Assembly (NCBI GenBank): GCA_910584165.1
Contig: CAJTZU010000007.1
Location: forward strand, 25,368 to 89,367
DNA length: 64,000 nucleotides
Direction of reading: 5' to 3'
Source of the DNA: an uncultured Bacilli bacterium
Lineage (GTDB): Bacteria; Bacillota_I; Bacilli_A; RF39; UBA660
A program made the position numbers and the translations under genes. A model generated the notes under the pieces. The model saw only the letters and a list, made by a program, of their open reading frames with translations, was not told the DNA's origin and ran no database searches. This document shows, one piece after another, positions 35,950-44,338 of the stretch (the stretch's first letter is position 1; each line of letters begins with the position of its first letter).

Positions 35950-37293
35950 ATGAATGAAATTTTAGATGCAATTGTAGGAAATAATTTAGTGTTTGGTGGT
36001 ATTCTTGCTCTACTAGGAATTATTTTAATAATTATTATTGTTTCTTTAGTAAAAAGTACTAAAAAACGTCACAAAATTCCTATTTACGAAGAAGATTTAG
36101 AGGAAAAAGAACTAGAGGATGTTAAAGAAGAAGATATTATTGATAAACCAGCTAAGAAAAAAAAGAAGGAAAAAGTAGTAGAGGAAGAACAAGAAGAACC
36201 AGAAGAGGTTTTAGAATTAGAATCTTCTAATTCTCCAGAAGAGGAAAAATTAGAAGAAGAGGAGCAATCTTTAGAGCAAGAAGATTTAGAAGATATGGTA
36301 AAAGAAGAGCCTGAGGAAATATCTTTAGAAGAAAAAATGGATATGGGAGAATCTGATGAAGAAATTCCTATCATAAAAGATGAAGGCTATACTGAAGAGA
36401 AGATAGCAGAATTAGAAAATATTGACGAAGAAGAAATTAAAGAGAGAATTGAAAAAGAGCACGAGGAAGCTATTGAAGAGGTCATGGAAGAAATAGAGAA
36501 TGACGAAATGAGTGATGCTCTTAGAAGTTTAAAAGAGGCCAAGGAAGTAAAGCCAGAGGATGTTGTTCGTCAATTTGAGCAAGAGCAAGAAGCTCAATCT
36601 ATTATCAGCTATCAAGAACTAGTAGATGTTGTTAAAAATCGTGATAGGGAATTTGAAGATGAACTAGAATCAAAGCCTTTAGCGACAGTCAAAGATTTTT
36701 TACCAGAGCCAAAAGAAGAAACTACTGGACAAGATCAAGATATGGTCAAACTAATAGAAGAATTAGGAAAGCCAAAAGAGATGGAATCTCAGGAGAAAGT
36801 TTCCAATGAACCTTTGCAATATGAGGATATTAGTGAAGAAAAGCACGAAGATTTAGAGGTTATTCAAGAATCTGATAAAGATATGGAAACTGCTCGTGCT
36901 ATGGTAAGAGAAGCATTAAAAGAAATACCAGATGATGGAAAATTCAAAAAGACGGAATTAATATCTCCTGTATTTGGTAGAATTCCTGAAGAATCAGAGG
37001 ATAGTTATCCAACGGTTAAGAAGTTTACTCGTGAGGAAGAAGAGGAAGACTCTTCTATAGAAGAAATTGAGGAAATAAAGTTGCCAGAAATAGAAAAAAA
37101 TGATAGTATAGATTTTGAGGCAGCAGAAAATACGTTATTCCAGGATATCTCTGAAGATACAGTGGAGGAAAATTCACAATTATTTGAAGAAATTCCTGTG
37201 GAAACAGAAAATAAAGAAGATACGGGTATAGGAGAAATTTCTAAGAACGAAGAATTCTTAAAAGCCCTAAAAGATTTCCGTGATAGTTTATAA
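35950..37293 (+). CDS. Membrane-anchored, strongly acidic protein of unknown function
   Basis: 447 residues. One N-terminal membrane helix (GGILALLGIILIIIIVSLV) is followed by a short basic stop-transfer and an extremely Glu-rich, helix-prone cytoplasmic region. Recognisable short blocks include DVVRQFEQEQEAQSIISYQELVDVV and a C-terminal FLKALKDFRDSL. I know no family match. The layout resembles scaffold or division-linked proteins in which disordered acidic linkers carry short binding motifs. Starts 4 bases after rsmE, so co-transcribed. Confidence 0.75.
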   Translation: MNEILDAIVGNNLVFGGILALLGIILIIIIVSLVKSTKKRHKIPIYEEDLEEKELEDVKEEDIIDKPAKKKKKEKVVEEEQEEPEEVLELESSNSPEEEKLEEEEQSLEQEDLEDMVKEEPEEISLEEKMDMGESDEEIPIIKDEGYTEEKIAELENIDEEEIKERIEKEHEEAIEEVMEEIENDEMSDALRSLKEAKEVKPEDVVRQFEQEQEAQSIISYQELVDVVKNRDREFEDELESKPLATVKDFLPEPKEETTGQDQDMVKLIEELGKPKEMESQEKVSNEPLQYEDISEEKHEDLEVIQESDKDMETARAMVREALKEIPDDGKFKKTELISPVFGRIPEESEDSYPTVKKFTREEEEEDSSIEEIEEIKLPEIEKNDSIDFEAAENTLFQDISEDTVEENSQLFEEIPVETENKEDTGIGEISKNEEFLKALKDFRDSL

Positions 37294-37318
37294 GCCTACT
37301 AAATAGGCTTATTTTTTT
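37290..37318 (+). terminator. Rho-independent terminator
   Basis: ATAAGCCTA and TAGGCTTAT form a 9-bp stem with a 5-base loop and a T run. It lies directly before the mtaB ribosome binding site, so some read-through may supply mtaB. Confidence 0.75.
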
Positions 37319-37331
37319 GGAGAGTGATAAA

Positions 37332-38612
37332 ATGACTTTTAAAATATATACTTTAGGATGTAAAGTAAATACCTATGAATCTAATGTAATAAAAGATAGT
37401 TTAGTGAATCATGGCTATGAAGAGGTGGAGGAAGACATAGCAGATACTTATATTATTAATACTTGTACAGTGACGGATACAAGTGCTCATAAATCTTTAA
37501 AAGTAATTAGACAATGCATTCGTAAAAATCAAAATGCTATTATTGTTGTATGTGGCTGTATGACACAAGTAGAGCCAGAAAAAGCCAAAATAGAGGGAGT
37601 TTCTATTTTGCTTGGTAATCGTTATAAAAGTCAAATTGCTTCTTATATTGAGCAATATAAGAAAACAAAAGAAGCAATTTACATGGTTGATGATATTATG
37701 AATTGCCCATTTGAGAGTATGAAATTAAACAATTTTAATCATACGAGAGCATTCGTAAAAATTGAAGATGGGTGTGAAAACTATTGTTCTTATTGTATTA
37801 TTCCGTATGCTAGAGGAAAAGTAAGAAGTAAAGAACCATCTTTAGTAATAGAAGAAATTACTCATTTAGTAAAACAAGGTCATAAAGAAATTGTTTTAAC
37901 TGGAATTCATACAGGACATTATGGGGCGGATTTAGGAGCGTATCATTTTTCTAATTTATTAGAGGATATTGTAAAAATACCTGGATTAGAGCGTCTTCGC
38001 ATTTCTTCTATAGAAATTACAGAAATAGAAGAGGATGTTCTTCAAGTATTGAAAAAATCAAAAATAATTGTTGACCACTTACACATTCCTTTGCAAAGTG
38101 GTTCTAATATTATTTTAAAAAGTATGAATCGGAAATATGACAAAGAGTATTTTATGAATAAAGTAAATGAAATTCGTGCTATTAGACCAAATATTTCATT
38201 AACTACTGATTTGATTGTAGGGTTTCCAGGTGAAACAGAAGAATTATTTCAGGAAACGGTAGAGACTATTAATACGATTAGATTTAGTAAAATTCATGTA
38301 TTCCCGTTTTCTTTAAGAAAGGGGACAAAGGCAGAAGAGATTCCTAATCATATAGATGAAAAGGCAAAAAAAGAGAGAGTAAAAGTGATGATGGAGATTA
38401 GTAAAAAGCTAGAGGTAGAATATATGGAAAAGTTTTTAAATCAAAATATTATTTTTATTCCTGAAAAATATCAAGATGGGTATTTAATAGGACATACTGG
38501 TAATTATTTATTAATAAAAGCGCTTGGCAAAGAAGACGATATTCATAAAAATATAGAAGTGAAAATAAATTCTATTGACTATCCGTATTGTATAGGGGAA
38601 AAATCTTCTTAA
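37332..38612 (+). CDS. mtaB: tRNA t6A37 methylthiotransferase
   Basis: Radical-SAM enzyme that adds a methylthio group to t6A37 of tRNAs reading ANN codons. N-terminal MTTase domain with its three cluster cysteines (TLGCKVN, NTCTVTD, CGCMTQ), then the radical SAM motif CENYCSYC with TGIHTGHYG, and a C-terminal TRAM-like domain. The GCKVN rather than GCQMN form favours MtaB over MiaB. ATG 37332 has GGAGAGTG upstream; a TTG at 37317 is in the terminator tail. 426 residues. Confidence 0.92.
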   Translation: MTFKIYTLGCKVNTYESNVIKDSLVNHGYEEVEEDIADTYIINTCTVTDTSAHKSLKVIRQCIRKNQNAIIVVCGCMTQVEPEKAKIEGVSILLGNRYKSQIASYIEQYKKTKEAIYMVDDIMNCPFESMKLNNFNHTRAFVKIEDGCENYCSYCIIPYARGKVRSKEPSLVIEEITHLVKQGHKEIVLTGIHTGHYGADLGAYHFSNLLEDIVKIPGLERLRISSIEITEIEEDVLQVLKKSKIIVDHLHIPLQSGSNIILKSMNRKYDKEYFMNKVNEIRAIRPNISLTTDLIVGFPGETEELFQETVETINTIRFSKIHVFPFSLRKGTKAEEIPNHIDEKAKKERVKVMMEISKKLEVEYMEKFLNQNIIFIPEKYQDGYLIGHTGNYLLIKALGKEDDIHKNIEVKINSIDYPYCIGEKSS

Positions 38613-38613
38613 T

Positions 38614-38642
38614 TTGAAAAATAGAATATATTTTGTTAAAAT
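38614..38642 (+). promoter_or_regulatory. Promoter for the AraC-type regulator
   Basis: TTGAAA, a 17-base spacer and TAAAAT with TG upstream, leaving a leader of about 55 bases before the start. Confidence 0.6.
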
Positions 38643-38704
38643 AGACACAATTGTTTAAGAAAAAAGAAACTTTTTTAGTACAATATTTATCGAGGGGGAA
38701 AAAT

Positions 38705-39238
38705 ATGGAGAGTAATAAAAGGGTAGTCTCTAATATTTTAGATTATATTGATTCTAATTTAATGGAAGATATATCTATCCAAGACATTGCTGGAAGATTT
38801 TATTTTAACAGGCATTATTTAATGAAAATGTTTAAGAAAACCACAGGCCTTACCATTACCCAATATGTGAATTCTAAAAAAGTCATCCATAGTATGCATG
38901 CTTTAGCAAATACAGATGATAGAATCTTAAAAGTTGCATTAGATAACGGTTATCATTCCCAAGAGTATTATTCAGAGATGTTTGAAAAAATAGTAGGTGT
39001 TAGCCCTAATACTTTTAGAAAAAAAGGTTACTCTCCAATCTCCTTAGATAGTGGGGGTAGTCAAATGGAAGAAACTAAATTGGAAAGAATTGAAAGAAAT
39101 ATTGTAGAATTAAAAAATTTAAGAGCGCAGATTTTAGGAATCACTGCTACTATAGAGGAAGAGAAAAAAGAATCTGTTTCGAATAAACCTAAAATGCGTG
39201 TTTTTAGAAAAGATAATGGTATAAAAAAAGCAGCATAA
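38705..39238 (+). CDS. AraC-family DNA-binding protein
   Basis: 177 residues. Two helix-turn-helix motifs of the AraC type occupy residues about 5-105: DISIQDIAGRFYFNRHYLMKMFKKTTG, then ILKVALDNGYHSQEYYSEMFEKIVG with GVSPNTFRKKGY. There is no N-terminal sensing domain; a C-terminal helical tail of about 70 residues (ERIERNIVELKNLRAQIL) may mediate dimerisation. ATG 38705 follows GAGGGGG. The target genes are unknown. Transcribed alone, with its own terminator. Confidence 0.85.
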   Translation: MESNKRVVSNILDYIDSNLMEDISIQDIAGRFYFNRHYLMKMFKKTTGLTITQYVNSKKVIHSMHALANTDDRILKVALDNGYHSQEYYSEMFEKIVGVSPNTFRKKGYSPISLDSGGSQMEETKLERIERNIVELKNLRAQILGITATIEEEKKESVSNKPKMRVFRKDNGIKKAA

Positions 39239-39260
39239 AAGACTCATATGAGTCTTTTTT
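39237..39260 (+). terminator. Rho-independent terminator
   Basis: AAAAGACTCAT and ATGAGTCTTTT form a perfect palindrome followed by a T run. Confidence 0.8.
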
Positions 39261-39327
39261 CTTTTGATTTATCTTTCTTTTTAATTATTATAAAGGGATA
39301 TTTATTATTTTTTCAAGTATAATGTTA

Positions 39328-39356
39328 TTGGAAAATTAAAAAATCATTGTTATAAT
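39328..39356 (+). promoter_or_regulatory. Promoter for the CmpB-like membrane protein gene
   Basis: TTGGAA, a 17-base spacer and TATAAT with TG upstream. Confidence 0.65.
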
Positions 39357-39387
39357 AGTAATAATAAATAAAGAAGGGAAGTAGAAA

Positions 39388-40023
39388 ATGAAAGAAAAAT
39401 ATCAAGAGTATTTAAATAAAAATCATTCTTTTGATAAATTAACAATGGTAGGAATTTTTGCCTTAATTATTGTGATAGCTGGAATATTTGGATGGTTGTA
39501 TGAATTTGTTTTTTATTATTTTAATGGAGGCATGAAAGAATTTTATTGGCGAGGAGGGAACTTTTTACCTTGGATTAATATTTATGCGACAGGTTCTATC
39601 ATGATTTATCTTTTTACTTATAAATATCGTAAAAGTGCTTTAAAAGTATTTTTAATAAGTACAATATCCACGGGTATATTAGAATATTTTTCAGGATTAG
39701 GAATGTATGTTTTAGGTGATGGATTTCGTTGTTGGGACTATAATAATGAAATACTAAATTTTGGAAATATTAATGGTTTTGTTTGTTTAAGAAGTGTATT
39801 ATTTTTTGGATTATCTAGTTTAATATTAATTTATATAATTGTTCCTTTTTGTTTTTATTTAGCAAAAAAGATGAACAAAAAACTTTTTTTAATTATTAGT
39901 ATTTCTTTATGCTCTATTATTTTATTAGATGAAATTTATAATTTGGCAATAGCTAGAATATTTGATTTACCACGAGCTTCTACCGTTTATAAAGAATTAG
40001 GTTTTCATTATGTGAAGTTTTAA
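39388..40023 (+). CDS. Putative ABC transporter permease of the CmpB/DUF1113 family
   Basis: 211 residues with six hydrophobic segments. Family features include GWLYEFVFYY near the start, the RCWDYNNE motif and NGFVCLRSVLFFG. The ABC_trans_CmpB name is historical and no ATPase gene is nearby, so transport is not shown. AAGAAGGG precedes the ATG. Confidence 0.78.
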   Translation: MKEKYQEYLNKNHSFDKLTMVGIFALIIVIAGIFGWLYEFVFYYFNGGMKEFYWRGGNFLPWINIYATGSIMIYLFTYKYRKSALKVFLISTISTGILEYFSGLGMYVLGDGFRCWDYNNEILNFGNINGFVCLRSVLFFGLSSLILIYIIVPFCFYLAKKMNKKLFLIISISLCSIILLDEIYNLAIARIFDLPRASTVYKELGFHYVKF

Positions 40024-40054
40024 AAAAATAAATAGTTTTATCTATTTATTTTTT
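40022..40054. terminator. AT-rich terminator between convergent genes
   Basis: AAAAAATAAATAG and CTATTTATTTTTT pair across a short loop and could act on both strands. Confidence 0.6.
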
Positions 40055-40092
40055 GCTCTCTAAAAGATGGCGTTTAATAACTTTAAAAACTT

Positions 40093-40590
40093 TTAGAGTA
40101 TTATTTTATAATATCTAGTTCCTTCATTTTCATTTAAGAAAATCCCACCATTTTTTTCTATTACTTTTGCAGAACCAATATTTCCAGCAGACGAATTGCA
40201 AAATACTTCTTTAAAGTTCATTTTTTTAAATTCAATAAGTGCCAATTCTAGCATTTTTGTTGCATATCCTTTTTTTCTTTCAGATTTTCTTATAACATAA
40301 TATAAATTACCTGACCATTTTTTCCAGTTTTCATCTATATTTGTCCTAAGTCCTATATATCCAACGGGTCTATCATTAACGTACATTATATATATATTTG
40401 TTGGTGTATCATAGTAATTAACTATTTGATACTTTCTTGATAGTTGAGTTTCTAAAAAATTATTAAATACCTCATAAGGTAGTCCCTTACATAAATTAGT
40501 GGAGCCCGATTCTTTTAAAGGAATATCTTGGTACATTTCATATTCCAATAATCCCATTTGCATATTTAATTCTCTTAATTCATATTTCAT
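40093..40590 (-). CDS. GNAT family N-acetyltransferase
   Basis: 165 residues. The acetyl-CoA-binding region is YYVIRKSERKKGYATKMLELAL, with a Gln/Arg-x-x-Gly-x-Ala-like loop KKGYAT, and the late NIGSAKVIEKNGG motif common in GNAT proteins. An N-terminal part with VNDRPVGYIGLR forms the central strands. The substrate is unknown. AGGAG precedes the start. A 20-bp perfect palindrome lies about 40 bases upstream and may bind a regulator. Confidence 0.8.
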   Translation of the reverse strand: MKYELRELNMQMGLLEYEMYQDIPLKESGSTNLCKGLPYEVFNNFLETQLSRKYQIVNYYDTPTNIYIMYVNDRPVGYIGLRTNIDENWKKWSGNLYYVIRKSERKKGYATKMLELALIEFKKMNFKEVFCNSSAGNIGSAKVIEKNGGIFLNENEGTRYYKIIL

Positions 40591-40626
40591 ATTGTTAACT
40601 CCTAAATAAAAAATAATTACAATAAC

Positions 40627-40646
40627 TATGTATTTTCAAATACATA
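40627..40646. promoter_or_regulatory. AT-rich palindrome upstream of the GNAT gene
   Basis: TATGTATTT and AAATACATA, separated by TC, form a near-perfect inverted repeat in the promoter region of the minus-strand GNAT gene. It could be an operator; the regulator is unknown. Confidence 0.35.
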
Positions 40647-40731
40647 ATGATAGTCATTGTGCAAGTGTATTTACTAAATTGGCATTATTAATTTAATTTC
40701 TATAAATATTCTACCATAATTTTAGGCATAT

Positions 40732-40757
40732 TAAAACTCGAAGCACAAAGTTCGAGT
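40732..40757 (-). terminator. Hairpin after tRNA-Thr(GGT)
   Basis: On the minus strand ACTCGAA and TTCGAGT pair around an 8-base loop and are followed by TTTTAAT, just downstream of the tRNA CCA end. Confidence 0.6.
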
Positions 40758-40769
40758 ATCAATCAATTC

Positions 40770-40843
40770 TGGTGCCGTAAGTAGGAATCGGACCTACGTT
40801 AAAGCCTTACCATGGCCTCGTAATACCATTATACTATTACGGC
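40770..40843 (-). tRNA. tRNA-Thr (anticodon GGT)
   Basis: 74 bases read on the minus strand with encoded CCA. The acceptor stem GCCGTAA/TTACGGC is perfect; the anticodon stem AGGCC/GGCTT holds loop ATGGTAA, giving anticodon GGT (reads ACC and ACU). The T stem is GTAGG/CCTAC with loop TCCGATT, so position 55 is C instead of the nearly universal U. The Nudix gene ends 9 bases upstream, so the tRNA may be co-transcribed with it. Confidence 0.88.
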
Positions 40844-40852
40844 ATAGGCATC

Positions 40853-41461
40853 TTATCGATGCTTTTCTTTTGCAAGATAACTTTTATAAATTTCTATTAA
40901 ATCTGGATCATGCTGATTCGTTGGAAGAGTATCTAAATCAAAAAATCTCATTTCTTTTGACTCTGAATCCCATTTTAATTCTCCACTATAGGTTCTAATC
41001 AGATAAAGAACAGTATTATTGAAAACGATATCACCATTTGGATAAGAATTTTTTCTGCTCTCTCCAGAAATAATATCTATTAATTCTAAGTCTTCTTCTT
41101 TGACATCTAAATTGGTTTCTTCCTTTATTTCTCGAATAACAGTGTCTTGAAAACGTTCTCCTAGTTCTTGACAACCGCCAGGTAGTCCCCATTCATCACG
41201 GTCAGCTCTGCTTTGTAATAAAATTTGCTTTTTATCATTTATGATAATAGCAGCAGCTCCATCTTGTAGAAGTACAAATTTATGTTTTAAAACGCCCATA
41301 CATAATCTAGTAAATACAGGATATCCAATAATATTACTTAAAGTAATAATTTCATCAGGGGATAGGGTATTTACTATATTTACCATTTCTTCATACGATA
41401 AATTTCTTTGTTCTTGTGTAGATAAATTTCTAATTTTATTTAATAATTCTTTATTACTCAT
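40853..41461 (-). CDS. Nudix hydrolase with N-terminal helical extension
   Basis: 202 residues. The Nudix box is GGCQELGERFQDTVIREIKE plus ETN, matching Gx5Ex7REUXEE with the last Gly replaced. It lies around residues 100-125, and the surrounding beta strands (AAAIIINDKKQILLQSR, DEWGLPGG) fit. The first 60 residues are helical (NLSTQEQRNLSYEEMVNIV) and not part of the fold. The substrate is probably a nucleoside diphosphate derivative; the exact one is unknown. The gene reads towards the tRNA-Thr gene. Confidence 0.85.
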   Translation of the reverse strand: MSNKELLNKIRNLSTQEQRNLSYEEMVNIVNTLSPDEIITLSNIIGYPVFTRLCMGVLKHKFVLLQDGAAAIIINDKKQILLQSRADRDEWGLPGGCQELGERFQDTVIREIKEETNLDVKEEDLELIDIISGESRKNSYPNGDIVFNNTVLYLIRTYSGELKWDSESKEMRFFDLDTLPTNQHDPDLIEIYKSYLAKEKHR

Positions 41462-41590
41462 AAATTTCCTCTTTCTTTTAAAATTTTATCAAAGAAAACA
41501 AGTTATAGCAACTTTTTTTCTATAATTCTTGTATAATACTATCTTTTTCTTATGCTTTTATTGTATAATATGCCATTAAGGAGTGATAGC

Positions 41591-42448
41591 ATGACTACAT
41601 TGGATGATGTCTTAAAAGAATTATATCAAAATATAAAAAATTTTGTAAAAGCAAAAAATATAGAATCAGAAAGAGAATATTTTAGTAATCCTAGTAATAA
41701 TATTCCTTTACAAGAAGTATTACAAGGGAGAAGCTATGAAGAAAGCTTTGAATATTTTAAGAGTTGCGTAAAAAGAGAAAATGAATACTCTATTAGTCTA
41801 ATATTTACTATCCTTCAAGAAATATTTTTATTTTCTGCAGGACATGATATGATGTTTCAAACAAAATTAAAAGCTGATATTTTTGTTTCAGAACCAATAG
41901 ATACATTAATATATCCATTATTAGAAAGTAAAGTAAAATCAAGATATAATGATTTTTCTGTAATAGAAGAAAACCCTAATAGAGAAAAAAATATAGAAGG
42001 TATTAAAAGAATAGTACATACTTTTATAGAAACTCAATCTTTACTATATCTTTTGTATTGTGATGATTTCCAATTTTCAAGTGGATGGGAAGAACTATAT
42101 CCAGGAATGCATGAAGAAATGATAACCATATTAAAAGAAAGTGATATGACAATAGGGGAATTTTTAAATGCATTAATTGGCTATAAGTGTAACAAAATGA
42201 AAGAGATATTTTCATGTATTCCAGACCCTAAGCTACAATCTCAATTTCTACAAAGAGTAGAATCTTTAAGAAAACAAAAGTTAGAAGAAGCAAGTACTTT
42301 TTCTCATGTTAATTTTCCAGTAACTTATTTTCTTGAGCATACTATTTTAGATTTCTTAAATGAATCTGAAAAGAGTTCTGCTATCTTGGGAGAAACTAAA
42401 GTTGGCAAACCACCAAAAATTATATTACCAAATAGTGTTTTAAAATAA
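41591..42448 (+). CDS. Hypothetical helical protein
   Basis: 285 residues, not recognised. It appears all-helical and cytoplasmic, without signal or membrane segments. Visible blocks are NNIPLQEVLQGRSYEESFEY, ILQEIFLFSAGHDMMFQTKL and KVGKPPKIILPN at the end. ATG 41591 has AAGGAGTG upstream; an ATG at 41552 lies before TATAAT (41564-41569) and is unlikely. It is the only + strand gene between the two tRNA-Thr genes. Confidence 0.7.
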   Translation: MTTLDDVLKELYQNIKNFVKAKNIESEREYFSNPSNNIPLQEVLQGRSYEESFEYFKSCVKRENEYSISLIFTILQEIFLFSAGHDMMFQTKLKADIFVSEPIDTLIYPLLESKVKSRYNDFSVIEENPNREKNIEGIKRIVHTFIETQSLLYLLYCDDFQFSSGWEELYPGMHEEMITILKESDMTIGEFLNALIGYKCNKMKEIFSCIPDPKLQSQFLQRVESLRKQKLEEASTFSHVNFPVTYFLEHTILDFLNESEKSSAILGETKVGKPPKIILPNSVLK

Positions 42449-42547
42449 ATCTTCAAATATTAAAGGATTATTGAATATTGAAAAATACTATGAGTAAAAA
42501 ATGAAATGCCTAGTAATTTTGCTAGTGTATTGATTAAATTACAAAAT

Positions 42548-42585
42548 AAAACTACTTTCAATTTAATTTTGAGAGTAGTTTTTAT
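42548..42585. terminator. Hairpin downstream of the hypothetical gene
   Basis: AAAACTACT and AGTAGTTTT form a 9-bp stem with a partly paired loop, followed by T. It lies 100 bases after the + strand gene. Confidence 0.55.
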
Positions 42586-42624
42586 ATTAACTTGAAAAGT
42601 TCACGTATTAATCAATTCTGGTGC
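42586..42624 (-). pseudogene. Remnant of a tRNA-Thr 3' end and its terminator
   Basis: AATCAATTCTGGTGC at 42610-42624 is identical to 40761-40775, which covers the CCA end and flank of tRNA-Thr(GGT). The preceding bases resemble the terminator hairpin there. The rest of a tRNA is absent. It looks like a degraded third copy or a recombination scar. Confidence 0.55.
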
Positions 42625-42677
42625 GTGAGAAAACATGTTTGAAAATTCGTATGAAGGTTAGTTTCTATATATAATGT

Positions 42678-43781
42678 TTATTGAACAACTTTTGCATTAT
42701 TAAATACATTATTTAACTTAATATACCATTCGTTATTATGATTAAGCATAGGATAATATTCTTTTATTTTTTTCACATAACTTGGTAACGACTTTAAACA
42801 GTATTTTTTTAAAATAAAATCTACAAATTCGTTGTTTAATGCAATTTCGTCATTTATAATATTTTCCAAGTATTTATCAACTAAATAATTACACACTTTA
42901 TATTCTCCAGAATTAGATATTATTTTTGAAAATATTGTATTTGCAATTTCCTGTTTATTAGAAAAATATTTAATTAAATGCTTGGAAGCTAACAAAATTT
43001 TATCATTTGGTTTTGTTATACATGACATATAAAAATTTTTGGCATTTAATAGCACCAATTCTTCAATTTTTGTTTTTCCTAAAGAACTAAAATTTTGAAA
43101 AACTTCAATGTATAAAAATTTAAATGCTAATAATGTTTCTTTTTGATTAATATTACCGAAAAAGTCTTTTTCAATTATCATGCAAAACTCTTTAAATCTA
43201 TCAATCTCTAAATCATCTATAAAAGTCTTAATTATTGCATTTTTATCTCCTTCAATATCTTTTCTATTTCTATATAACATGACTAGTAAATCAAATCTTT
43301 TATTTTTAGGAATTTTGCTTAATAATACTTCAGCATATTTTTTTGAATTAGGACATAATGGCCCTTTTATTTCTTCATACCATTCATCAACACTATTAAT
43401 ATTTTTACTTTCATTTATTTCTTTTAGTATAACTTGATCTAATAAAATTAAAACTGCATCTGTTACATCTTTATTATAGTTCTTTTTTGTATGGCTCATT
43501 GGATTTCTGAAATATTCAATTAATCCTTTAGATAAATCACAAATGCCACGATGGATATTTTTATCGTTTTCTGTTTCTAACTTATTAATTTTTATTAAAG
43601 GTTTCTTTTCAGAAAATGCTTTATTTATCAAATCTACACCATCATTATCTAATAAATCTGATTTTTTTCTTATTTCACTACATAAATATAAAAGCGCATC
43701 TCTAATTGATTCTGTATAATCCTCTTTTTTATAATGTACTTCTATGCTCTTCTCAAATTCTTCATTCTTTAAATTTATCAT
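42678..43781 (-). CDS. TIGR02391-like (Ymh) protein with C-terminal extension
   Basis: 367 residues. The N-terminal 130 residues, with DALLYLCSEIRKKSDLLDNDGVDLINKAF and LIEYFRNPMSHTKK, match the TIGR02391/Hypoth_Ymh family, whose RNP...H motif recalls HEPN-like RNA-cleaving proteins; that link is my inference. The remaining 230 residues are helical repeats of unknown type. The family is often found near restriction or abortive-infection genes. The start at 43781 has AAAGGTGGTG upstream. Last gene of a four-gene minus-strand operon. Confidence 0.7.
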   Translation of the reverse strand: MINLKNEEFEKSIEVHYKKEDYTESIRDALLYLCSEIRKKSDLLDNDGVDLINKAFSEKKPLIKINKLETENDKNIHRGICDLSKGLIEYFRNPMSHTKKNYNKDVTDAVLILLDQVILKEINESKNINSVDEWYEEIKGPLCPNSKKYAEVLLSKIPKNKRFDLLVMLYRNRKDIEGDKNAIIKTFIDDLEIDRFKEFCMIIEKDFFGNINQKETLLAFKFLYIEVFQNFSSLGKTKIEELVLLNAKNFYMSCITKPNDKILLASKHLIKYFSNKQEIANTIFSKIISNSGEYKVCNYLVDKYLENIINDEIALNNEFVDFILKKYCLKSLPSYVKKIKEYYPMLNHNNEWYIKLNNVFNNAKVVQ

Positions 43782-43822
43782 AAACACACCACCTTTAAGC
43801 ATTACAATATATTATTTTATAA

Positions 43823-44338
43823 TTATTTCCTATTTGTTTTTCTTAATAAATTTAATTGCAATAGTAAATCTTCTAAATATTCCTCTTTTTCTAATATTGC
43901 AATAGGATATGGGTAATCTTCTTCTTTTCTACTCCAATTATCAAAGTTATACATAACATCTTTTATTAGTTCTTCATTATTTCCTCTATCTTTATATCTT
44001 TGTAATAATTTTTCTCTTGTTTTACTATCACTAGAAGGAAGTACAAATAAAAAAGGAATATTATTTTCTAATAGTAGAGTTCTGACATCTAAGCTAGAAG
44101 GTACTAAAACAATATCATAGTTTTCTATTGCCTTTAAAATGGCTTTTAAATAGTTATTAGGCCATTCTTTATTTGGAGTTCTTGTAGAATCATATTTCAT
44201 CTTTTCATAGTCACAGGTAGAAATATTAGAATAGTCACAGCGATAAGGTGAACTCATCAAATCACATACGTTAGAATATTTTTTACCCACTGTTGTTTTC
44301 CCTAAACCTGCAAATACACTAATTACTTTTCTCGTCAT
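43823..44338 (-). CDS. Small P-loop nucleotide kinase-like protein
   Basis: 171 residues. MTRKVISVFAGLGKTTVGKK is a Walker A motif (G-L-G-K-T-T) directly after the first strand. DIVLVPSSLDVRTLL resembles a Walker B strand, and an Arg-containing region (REKLLQRYKDRG) could be the lid. The overall size suggests an adenylate-kinase-like fold, but the substrate is unknown. It overlaps the PEP-utilising gene by 20 bases, implying coupled translation and joint function. Confidence 0.72.
   Translation of the reverse strand: MTRKVISVFAGLGKTTVGKKYSNVCDLMSSPYRCDYSNISTCDYEKMKYDSTRTPNKEWPNNYLKAILKAIENYDIVLVPSSLDVRTLLLENNIPFLFVLPSSDSKTREKLLQRYKDRGNNEELIKDVMYNFDNWSRKEEDYPYPIAILEKEEYLEDLLLQLNLLRKTNRK

Noticed and set aside
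36084..36374. Minus-strand Ser-rich frame
   Set aside because: It is the complement of the Glu-rich codons in the acidic membrane protein gene.
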